Positions 58,006 to 64,000 of a DNA stretch of 64,000 nt are shown piece after piece (the first letter of the stretch is position 1; the number at the start of each line of letters is the position of its first letter). The DNA lies in contig NZ_JAGINM010000008.1 in NCBI RefSeq assembly GCF_017876095.1, forward strand, positions 62,001 through 126,000, in the 5' to 3' direction. The notes beneath the pieces were generated by a model. It saw nothing but the letters and a program-made list of their open reading frames with translations. It did not search any database and had not been told where the DNA came from. This stretch comes from Azospirillum agricola. Its GTDB lineage: Bacteria; Pseudomonadota; Alphaproteobacteria; Azospirillales; Azospirillaceae. A program made the translations under genes and the position numbers.

Positions 58006-58610
58006 TGCGGACCATCCTCAAGACCACGCTGCTGGCGGCGGCGCTGCTGATGCCGCTGTCCGCCTGCAAACAGGAGAAGGCGGAGGCCCCGCCGCCGCCC
58101 CACGCCATCGCCGCCGATGCGGTGGGGCGCTATTGCGGCATGAACCTCGCCGACCATGCCGGGCCGAAGGGGCAGGTGATCCTCAAGGGCAGCGACAAGC
58201 CGGTCTGGCTGTCGTCGGTGCGCGACACGCTGGCCTTCACCGCCCTGCCGGAGGAGCCGAAGGACTACCGCGCCGTCTACGTCACCGACCTCGCCCGCGC
58301 CGCCGACCCGGACAGGCCCGACCTGTCGGCCTGGGTCGAGGCGCGGCAGGCCTGGTACGTGCTGAACAGCGGCCGCACCGGCGGCATGGGAGAGGCCGAG
58401 ACCCTGCCCTTCGGCGAGGAGGCCGCCGCCCGCCGCTTCGCCGCCGCCAACGGCGGCACGGTGAAGCGTTTCGCCGAGCTGACCGAGGAGGAGATCCTCA
58501 TGCCCGGCCAGCCGCCGGAGCCGGGGGCCGTTCCGCCGCCCGAGCACGGGGCGCATGACGGGGTGCACGGCGGGGCGCACGGCGGGCACGGCGCGAAGGG
58601 GGCGATGTGA
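58005..58610 (+). CDS. nosL: NosL, copper chaperone lipoprotein
   Basis: This 201-residue lipoprotein has the lipobox L-S-A-C after a short hydrophobic stretch. Its C-G-M motif (R-Y-C-G-M-N-L) binds Cu(I), and K-P-V-W-L-S-S-V-R-D-T resembles other NosL. The C-terminus is extended by a His/Gly-rich stretch (H-G-A-H-D-G-V-H-G-G-A-H-G-G-H-G) that could bind additional copper or nickel, and is longer than in classical NosL. It overlaps nosX by 4 bp. Confidence 0.94.
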   Translation: MRTILKTTLLAAALLMPLSACKQEKAEAPPPPHAIAADAVGRYCGMNLADHAGPKGQVILKGSDKPVWLSSVRDTLAFTALPEEPKDYRAVYVTDLARAADPDRPDLSAWVEARQAWYVLNSGRTGGMGEAETLPFGEEAAARRFAAANGGTVKRFAELTEEEILMPGQPPEPGAVPPPEHGAHDGVHGGAHGGHGAKGAM

Positions 58611-59620
58611 TGACGGGTACCGTCCTGGCGGCACCGGCGACCCGCCGCCGTTTCCTGACCATCGGCGCGGCGCTGGCCGGCACCGCCCTGCTGCCGGGGC
58701 GGCTGCGCGCGGCCGAGCCTGTGATGCGGAGCTGGACCGGCGTGGCGCTGGGGGCGGACGCCTGCATCCAGCTCGCCCATCCCGACCCGGCCGAGGCCGA
58801 CCGGCTGATCGGCCTGTGCCTGGAGGAGGTCGCGCGGCTGGAGCGGCTGTTCAGCCTCTACCGGCCGGATTCGGCGCTGCGCCGGCTGAACCGCGACGGT
58901 TCGCTGGCCGAGCCGCCGGGCGACCTGCTGCGGCTGCTGTCCGAGGCGGTCGCCTTCGGGCGGCGGACGGACGGTGCCTTCGACGTGACGGTGCAGCCGC
59001 TCTGGCAGCTCCACGCCGCGCATTTCGGACGGCCCGGCGCCGATCCGGCCGGTCCGCCGGAAGCGGCGGTGGCGGCGGCGCGCGGGCTGGTGGATTGGCG
59101 CGGCCTGCGCGTGTCGCCGGAGCGCGTCGCCTTCGCCCGTGGCGGCATGGCGGCGACGCTGAACGGCATCGCCCAGGGCTACGTCACCGACCGGGTGGGC
59201 GAGCTGCTGCGCCGGCAGGGGATGGACCGGGTGATGGTCGATCTCGGCGAGATCCGCGCGCTCGGATCCCGTCCGGACGGACGGCCCTGGCGCGTCGGCC
59301 TGAAGGATCCGGCCGACGAGTCCCGCCTGTCTGAGACGCTGGAGATCGCCGACCGGGCGGTCGCCACCTCCGGCGGCTACGGCACGCGCTTCGACGCCGC
59401 CGGGCGCTTCTCCCACCTGTTCGACCCGGCCACCGGCCGCAGCGCCGCGCATTGGTCGGCGGTCACGGTGGTCGCCGCCGACGCCACCACGGCGGACGCG
59501 CTGTCGACCGCGCTGTCGATCCTCCCCGCCGGCAAGGCCGAGACCCTGCTGGCCGGCTTTCCCGGCGTGACCGCCCGCCTGACCCGTCCCGACGGCGGCG
59601 TGCTGCGGCTGGCGGCCTGA
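58607..59620 (+). CDS. nosX: NosX, ApbE-type FMN transferase
   Basis: This 337-residue protein has a Tat signal ([14 protein letters not shown]) and an ApbE fold, with [30 protein letters not shown] and [15 protein letters not shown]. It attaches FMN covalently to threonine in the NosR flavin domain. The NosR motif S-G-A-T is its expected target. Its presence marks the alphaproteobacterial nosRZDFYLX order. Confidence 0.95.
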   Translation: MMTGTVLAAPATRRRFLTIGAALAGTALLPGRLRAAEPVMRSWTGVALGADACIQLAHPDPAEADRLIGLCLEEVARLERLFSLYRPDSALRRLNRDGSLAEPPGDLLRLLSEAVAFGRRTDGAFDVTVQPLWQLHAAHFGRPGADPAGPPEAAVAAARGLVDWRGLRVSPERVAFARGGMAATLNGIAQGYVTDRVGELLRRQGMDRVMVDLGEIRALGSRPDGRPWRVGLKDPADESRLSETLEIADRAVATSGGYGTRFDAAGRFSHLFDPATGRSAAHWSAVTVVAADATTADALSTALSILPAGKAETLLAGFPGVTARLTRPDGGVLRLAA

Positions 59621-59643
59621 CCTCCTTCGAACCACTGGAGACG

Positions 59644-59814
59644 ATGATGGGAAGTTTCAGCCTGATGCACTGGATGGTCGTGCTGGTGCTGGTCCTGCTG
59701 CTGTTCGGCGCCGGCAAGCTGCCGAGCGTGATGGGCGACCTCGCCAAGGGCGTGAAGTCCTTCAAGAGCGGCCTGAAGGATGAGGACGAGCCGCCGGGCA
59801 AGGCGCTGTCCTGA
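59644..59814 (+). CDS. Sec-independent translocase TatA/TatE subunit
   Basis: This 56-residue protein has one N-terminal helix ([13 protein letters not shown]), then the F-G-A-G-K-L-P motif and the amphipathic helix [12 protein letters not shown]. These are the marks of TatA/TatE. No tatB or tatC is nearby, so it adds to the translocase encoded elsewhere. It comes 24 bp after nosX and probably boosts export of NosZ and NosX, both Tat substrates. Confidence 0.93.
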   Translation: MMGSFSLMHWMVVLVLVLLLFGAGKLPSVMGDLAKGVKSFKSGLKDEDEPPGKALS

Positions 59815-59818
59815 AGCG

Positions 59819-61075
59819 TCACCCCCGCCGCGGCGTCGCCAGCATCCGGCCGTAGACCACCCCGAATCCCAGAAAGGCGACGACCCAGGCACCGCCGGCC
59901 AGCGGCATCAGCCGCATGGTCTCCTGCGGGGCCAGGGCCAGGGCGACGCGGGCGACCGCCGCCACCCCGACCGCCGCGTGGATGACGATGGTCGGCCAGG
60001 AGGCGGCGAGCGGCCGTCCGGTGTGCCCGAGCGTGGCGCGGGTCATCACCGCCAGCGTCATGCCGCCGACGGCGCCCGCCGTCCAGGCGTGCAGCGCCGC
60101 CGCGTCCTGCGCCGGGCCGCCGGCCAGCGCCGCCCAGCCGGCGAGCAGGAAGCCGGCCGGCACGAAGGCGTAGGCGCCGTGCAGCACCAGCACCAGCGGT
60201 TCGCCCAGCGTGCGGTGCGGCAGCCAGCGCACCAGCCGCACTCCTTGCGCGATCCCGGCGGCGAGCAGCGGGAGACCGGCGAGGCGGGCGTCGAACCCCA
60301 CCCCATCCCGCAGCACCCATCCGGCCAGGGCGAGCACGGCAAGCCCGGTCGCCAGCCTGTCGTACAGCGAGAAGGGCGCCGGCAGCCGGGCGGCCCCCTG
60401 CTTCTTCAGCCAGTTGCCGGTGAAGCTCGGGATGATCCGCCCGCCGACCAGCATGATCAGCGTCACCGTCGTCGCCACCGCCAGCCGGGCCCCAAGGGCG
60501 CTGTGGCCGTAGCGTTCGACCTCCCAATGGAACAGGCCCTGCGCAGCCATCAGCGCGGCGAGCACGCCGAGAACCTTCAGGTTCCGATGGTTCCGCCCGG
60601 CGACGATCTCCCGCCCGAAGACGGCGGCCAGCGCCACCGGGAACAGCAGGGTCGCCAGCGCGGTCGCCAGCGGCCCGAGCTCCGCCGACGCCGCCATGCC
60701 GAGCCGCCCGGCCAGCCACGCGGCGAACAGGGCGGCGAGCGGCCAGCCGACCACCGGCAGCCGCCCGGTCCAGTTCGGCACCGCCGTCATCAGGAAACCG
60801 GCGACGATCGCCGGCACATAGCCGAACAGCAGCTCGTGGGCGTGCCAAGCGACCGGCGGCCAGTCCGTCGGCAGGCTGACGAGGCCGAGGAACCAGGGCA
60901 CCCAGACGGCGATCAGCCCGGCGGCGTAGAGCGCCCCGAACAGGAAGAAGGGGCGGAAGCCGAAGCTGAGGATGGCCGGTCCCCGCCAGTCGCGGGAGCG
61001 CTCCATGGTGGTGGGTTTGGGGGTGGTGGGCTTGGGGGTGGTCGGCTTGACCGGATTCTTGAGCTTGTTCAGCAT
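59819..61075 (-). CDS. nnrS: NnrS family haem/copper membrane protein, copy 1
   Basis: This is a 418-residue polytopic protein of about 12 helices. Conserved stretches are F-R-P-F-F-L-F-G, W-H-A-H-E-L-L-F-G-Y and T-A-V-P-N-W-T-G, with the later G-G-R-I-I-P-S-F-T-G-N and M-T-R-A-T-L-G-H-T-G-R. NnrS proteins are expressed under nitrosative stress and limit NO damage. The N-terminus has a low-complexity K-P-T-T-P repeat; translation may alternatively begin at residue 24 (M-E-R-S-R-D-W). It overlaps the second NnrS gene by 7 bp. Confidence 0.93.
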   Translation of the reverse strand: MLNKLKNPVKPTTPKPTTPKPTTMERSRDWRGPAILSFGFRPFFLFGALYAAGLIAVWVPWFLGLVSLPTDWPPVAWHAHELLFGYVPAIVAGFLMTAVPNWTGRLPVVGWPLAALFAAWLAGRLGMAASAELGPLATALATLLFPVALAAVFGREIVAGRNHRNLKVLGVLAALMAAQGLFHWEVERYGHSALGARLAVATTVTLIMLVGGRIIPSFTGNWLKKQGAARLPAPFSLYDRLATGLAVLALAGWVLRDGVGFDARLAGLPLLAAGIAQGVRLVRWLPHRTLGEPLVLVLHGAYAFVPAGFLLAGWAALAGGPAQDAAALHAWTAGAVGGMTLAVMTRATLGHTGRPLAASWPTIVIHAAVGVAAVARVALALAPQETMRLMPLAGGAWVVAFLGFGVVYGRMLATPRRG

Positions 61076-62295
61076 CGGTCGCTGTCCCCCAGGCGCGGTG
61101 TCGACAGGAAGGGCCAGTAGGCTTTCAGCCAGAGCAGGAAGGCCCCCGCCCACAGCAGCGCCGCCAGCGCGTGCGGCGGGCCGGGGGACGGCGGCAGGAT
61201 GCCCAGATCCGGCAACACCCGCAGCAGCGCCGCCGCCACCAGCATCAGGAAGGCATGACGCGCCGCCGCCGGCACGGGGAGGGTCCGTCCGGTGTGGAAC
61301 AGCCCGGCGATGGCGAAGACCGCCAGCACGCCGAGCCCGAGCCCGCCCATCAGCGCCAGATGCAGGGCCGGCGTCTCGGGGAAGGGCGCGCCCAGCCGCG
61401 CGGCGCCGACCAGCAGCAGCCCGCTTCCAGCCAGCAGGCTCGACCCGGCGAGCGCCAGGATCTCGGCGCGCAGGATCTCGCGGCCGACGAAGGCCTCGGC
61501 GACGCGGTCGAGGAAGGCGGCCCCGGCGGCGATGGTCAGATAGGCGCTGACCGCCGGCGACAGCCCGGCGAGATCCCCGGCCACCGCGACGGCGACGAGG
61601 CCGGGGGCGAGGTTCAGGCGCCCCGGATGCGGCCGGTAGGGCGAACTCGCCTCGCTGGGGTCGAGCACGAGGTTCGTGACCGGCACCGTGACGCGCGCCA
61701 GCACGAGGCCGAGCAGCCCGAGGAAGACAAGCCCGGCGGCGTGCAGCCATGTCCGCGCCATGTCGGCGTCGCCGAGCGCCATCCCGATGTTGGCGGCGCT
61801 GCCGGCCGCCGCGAGGGAGCCCAGCCAGAACAGCACGCCGAGCTGCCGGGTCGAGCGCTTGCGCCAGGACACGGCGGCGACGTAGAGCGGCAGGGCGACG
61901 AGCCACGCCGTGTCGGCGATGGCGGCGACCCAGGCCAGCGCGTCGGCGCCGAACAGCCCGACGACCCGCCCGGTCGCCCACAGCCCGGCCAGCGCGTAGA
62001 GCGCGCGGCCTCGGAGCCGCCGGCTGTCGGTCCATTCGGGAACCGCCGTGGTGATGAAGCCGATCAGCGCCGCGCCGAAGGAGCCGAGGATCATCTCGTG
62101 CGCGTGCCACAGGCCGGGGGGGATCGCGGTGGCGAAGGGCAGGTCGAAGCCGTTGACCACCGCCCACAGCAGCGGCCACAGGGCGGCGTGCAGGGCGGCC
62201 AGCGGGAAGAACAGCCGCAGCCCCTCGTCGCCGAGGATGCGGGCGAGGCCGGGGGCTGTGCGGGGGTGGGTCTGCAACATGGCCGGCGCGGTCAT
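61069..62295 (-). CDS. NnrS family membrane protein, copy 2
   Basis: This 408-residue paralog has the same W-H-A-H-E-M-I-L-G-S-F motif and T-A-V-P-E-W-T-D (Glu in place of Asn). It departs elsewhere, for example V-T-V-P-V-T-N-L-V-L-D-P. About 12 helices are predicted. It precedes and overlaps copy 1, and its start overlaps the ATPase stop, so the three are translationally coupled. The divergence suggests a different ligand or metal role from copy 1. Confidence 0.88.
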   Translation of the reverse strand: MTAPAMLQTHPRTAPGLARILGDEGLRLFFPLAALHAALWPLLWAVVNGFDLPFATAIPPGLWHAHEMILGSFGAALIGFITTAVPEWTDSRRLRGRALYALAGLWATGRVVGLFGADALAWVAAIADTAWLVALPLYVAAVSWRKRSTRQLGVLFWLGSLAAAGSAANIGMALGDADMARTWLHAAGLVFLGLLGLVLARVTVPVTNLVLDPSEASSPYRPHPGRLNLAPGLVAVAVAGDLAGLSPAVSAYLTIAAGAAFLDRVAEAFVGREILRAEILALAGSSLLAGSGLLLVGAARLGAPFPETPALHLALMGGLGLGVLAVFAIAGLFHTGRTLPVPAAARHAFLMLVAAALLRVLPDLGILPPSPGPPHALAALLWAGAFLLWLKAYWPFLSTPRLGDSDRC

Positions 62296-63071
62296 GGCAA
62301 CCGCCTTTCGTCGACGTCGTGGATGTGGCGGAACAACGGGTCGTCGGCCAGCAGGCCGGCGACCAGCCGGTACAGCCCGGCGTCGTCGCGCCCGCCGGGC
62401 TCGCCCGGAACCGGGCGTTCCCCGGCGATGCCGCGCCCGTGCGAATCCATCACGGCGACGCGGTGGGCGATGCGCACCGCCTCCATCAGGTCGTGGGTGA
62501 TGAACAGGGCGCCGAAGCGGGCCGCGCGCGAGGCCGCGATCACCAGATCCTGCATGCGGCGCTTGAGCGCGACGTCGAGGGCGGTGAAGGGCTCGTCGAA
62601 ATAGATCAGGTCGGGATCGACCGCCAGCGCCCGCGCGATGGCGGTGCGCTGGCGCATCCCGCCCGACAGCTCGACCGGGAACTTGTCGAGGTCGGCGAGG
62701 TCGAGCGCCACCCGGCGGGCGGCCTCCTCGGCCCGTTCGCGCCGCTCGCGCCGGGGCAGGCCGAGCAGCCGCAGCGGGTAGGCGATGTTGGCCCGCGCCG
62801 TCGCCCAGGGCAGCAGGCGCGGGTCCTGGAACACCATGCCGTGGCGCCGGTAGCGCCGGGCGATGCGGCCGCGCGACGGCTCGACCACCCCGGCGGCGAT
62901 GTGGACCAGCGTGCTCTTGCCGCAGCCCGACGGGCCGACCAGCGCCACCACCTCCCCGGCCGCGAGGCTGAGGTCGATCCCGTCCAGCACGGTGCGCCCG
63001 AGATAGGCGTGGCCGACGCCGGACAGGCTCAGGGACGGATCGGGGTCGGAGAGGGTGGCGGCGTTGGTCAT
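62292..63071 (-). CDS. ABC transporter ATP-binding protein (nitrate/sulfonate/taurine type)
   Basis: This 259-residue ATPase has Walker A G-P-S-G-C-G-K-S-T, signature L-S-G-G-M-R-Q-R-T-A-I-A and Walker B L-I-Y-F-D-E-P-F-T-A-L-D. The pattern V-F-Q-D-P-R-L-L-P-W is typical of SsuB/TauB/NrtD-type importers. No permease or binding protein lies downstream; they may be upstream, beyond the window. It is 5 bp after the TonB-dependent receptor gene. The cargo is not known; nitrate, a metal complex or a sulfur compound are possible. Confidence 0.9.
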   Translation of the reverse strand: MTNAATLSDPDPSLSLSGVGHAYLGRTVLDGIDLSLAAGEVVALVGPSGCGKSTLVHIAAGVVEPSRGRIARRYRRHGMVFQDPRLLPWATARANIAYPLRLLGLPRRERRERAEEAARRVALDLADLDKFPVELSGGMRQRTAIARALAVDPDLIYFDEPFTALDVALKRRMQDLVIAASRAARFGALFITHDLMEAVRIAHRVAVMDSHGRGIAGERPVPGEPGGRDDAGLYRLVAGLLADDPLFRHIHDVDERRLP

Positions 63072-63076
63072 GGCGG

Positions 63077-64000
63077 TCAGAACCTTGCTTTCAGGCCGGC
63101 GTAGATGGCCCGCCCGTCGCCCGGCAGATAGACCGCCTGGGTGGGGGAGGCCTGATCGACGATCAGGGTGGAGGAGGCGTAGGTCTTGTCGAAGATGTTG
63201 CGCGCCTCGCCATAGACGCTGACATGATCGGTGACGTCGTAGGTGGCGCGCAGGTCGACGGTGGCGTAGCCGTCGGTGTAAACGCTGTTCATGTTGTCCA
63301 CCGGCGTCTTGCCGGGGTACCAGTCGACCTCCGCCTGCACGGCGAGGGCCGGCGTGATGGCGTAGCGGGCGGTGGCGTTGATGACGTGGCGCGGCGCGCC
63401 GGCCAGCCGGTTGTCGCCGCGCACCGGGTCGTCGTGGAAACGGAAATCCTGGAAGCTGTAGGCGACCCGGCCGCTCAGGCTGTCGGTCAGGCTGGCCGAC
63501 AGCCCCAGCTCGGCGCCGAGATGCCGGGTCTCGTCGGCGTTGACCGCGCCCAGCGAGGCGCCGGTGACGTCGCGCAGGCTCAACAGCTCGTTCCTCACCC
63601 AGGAATAATAGGTCCCGGCATCGACCGCGAGGGGACCCAGCCGGCCACGCCAGCCGGCCTCGACGGTGGTCGCCGTCTGCGCCTTCAGGTCGGGGGTGCG
63701 GAAGGCGCTGGAGACGAAGGCGGGCTGCGGCGGGTTGGGGCGGCCGGCGCTGCTGTTGGGGGTGCCGTTGACGGTGGCGATCAGGTCGTCGTGGGTCGGC
63801 GGCTCGAAGCTGCGGCTGACGGCGGCGAACAGCGTGTGGTCCGGCAGCGGCTTCCAGCTCACGCCGAGGCTCGGGCTGAAGCCGTCGTAGCCGCGGTCGT
63901 AGCTGGTGTTGCCGGCCGGGATCGAGCCGGCGGGCAGCGCCACCGACGGGTTGGCCGGGTTGAAGGCGATGGTCGGCCGCCGCGCGGCGCCAAAGCGGTC
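63077..64000 (-). CDS. TonB-dependent receptor, C-terminal part
   Basis: The window ends inside this outer-membrane beta-barrel gene; the frame is open to base 64000. The ~307 visible residues have alternating barrel strands, L-F-A-A-V-S-R-S-F-E-P-P-T, L-G-A-E-L-G-L-S-A-S, G-Y-A-T-V-D-L-R-A-T-Y-D-V and the TonB-box-distal end V-Y-G-E-A-R-N-I-F-D-K-T-Y. The final strand ends Y-A-G-L-K-A-R-F with a C-terminal Phe, as needed for barrel insertion. Context (ABC ATPase, NnrS, nos genes) makes metal uptake, perhaps copper as with NosA, an attractive reading, but siderophore uptake is equally possible. Confidence 0.92.
   Translation of the reverse strand, partial: DRFGAARRPTIAFNPANPSVALPAGSIPAGNTSYDRGYDGFSPSLGVSWKPLPDHTLFAAVSRSFEPPTHDDLIATVNGTPNSSAGRPNPPQPAFVSSAFRTPDLKAQTATTVEAGWRGRLGPLAVDAGTYYSWVRNELLSLRDVTGASLGAVNADETRHLGAELGLSASLTDSLSGRVAYSFQDFRFHDDPVRGDNRLAGAPRHVINATARYAITPALAVQAEVDWYPGKTPVDNMNSVYTDGYATVDLRATYDVTDHVSVYGEARNIFDKTYASSTLIVDQASPTQAVYLPGDGRAIYAGLKARF

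Noticed and set aside
62292..63071. ATPase as part of the Nos copper machinery
   Set aside because: NosF is already present at 56219, and this ATPase has the nitrate/sulfonate/taurine-type sequence rather than NosF type.
1..64000. tRNA, rRNA, transposase or integrase genes
   Set aside because: None was recognised on reading either strand. A covariance-model scan would be needed to exclude a tRNA fully.

Overview
The window is about 70% G+C, packed with short-spaced, often overlapping genes, and reads like a chromosome or large replicon of a free-living alphaproteobacterium. A rhizobial-type fused PhaAB antiporter, FixJ-type regulation, a nosRZDFYLX operon, a 3-hydroxybenzoate/gentisate operon with its own Liv-type transporter and PutA without a DNA-binding domain all fit Rhodospirillales, most likely Azospirillum or a close relative. 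This is an inference from gene content and codon use. No rRNA, tRNA, transposase or CRISPR array was seen.

Left part (1-24500). An acyl-CoA operon (ligase, MaoC hydratase, quinone-oxidoreductase-like MDR, CoA-transferase) carries an in-frame relic of an ABC substrate-binding protein. It converges on a six-gene Mrp/Pha cation/proton antiporter operon read leftwards. Next come a PtsN-like protein, a tandem UspA protein, a MASE1 histidine kinase with a FixJ-type regulator, and a PhoP/PhoQ-like pair with a PepSY protein. A Tat-exported tyrosinase follows, with a small secreted companion that resembles the tyrosinase's own C-terminal domain. A beta-oxidation electron-transfer block (hbd, etfA, etfB), a PduO-type adenosyltransferase and a two-helix membrane protein come next, then a three-gene phage-tail-like remnant preceded by a promoter-terminator unit that could be a small RNA or attenuator.

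Middle (24500-44500). A Tat-signal GH1 beta-glucosidase, small envelope proteins, a DUF1178-type zinc-ribbon protein and a 758-bp gene-poor stretch with an AT-rich island lead to proC and putA. From about 43.1 kb back to 33.8 kb runs a single leftward gene series: SDR, livHMGF, substrate-binding protein, SDR, 3-hydroxybenzoate 6-monooxygenase, gentisate dioxygenase and FAH-family hydrolase. This is import plus ring cleavage of a hydroxylated aromatic acid. No maleylpyruvate isomerase is present. Divergent from it is a carnitine-dehydrogenase-like enzyme.

Right part (44500-64000). This is an anaerobic nitrogen-oxide respiration island: a Crp/Fnr regulator, a DUF2249 protein, UbiT-UbiU-UbiV (oxygen-independent ubiquinone synthesis), Mog and a ferritin-like diiron protein, nosRZDFYLX, a TatA/E subunit, two tandem NnrS paralogs, an ABC ATPase and the C-terminal part of a TonB-dependent receptor. 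Three Fnr/Dnr/NnrR-like palindromes sit upstream of its transcription units, which suggests one regulon. Intergenic GC-rich palindromes of a shared family (34.6, 39.1 and 54.7 kb) punctuate the operons.
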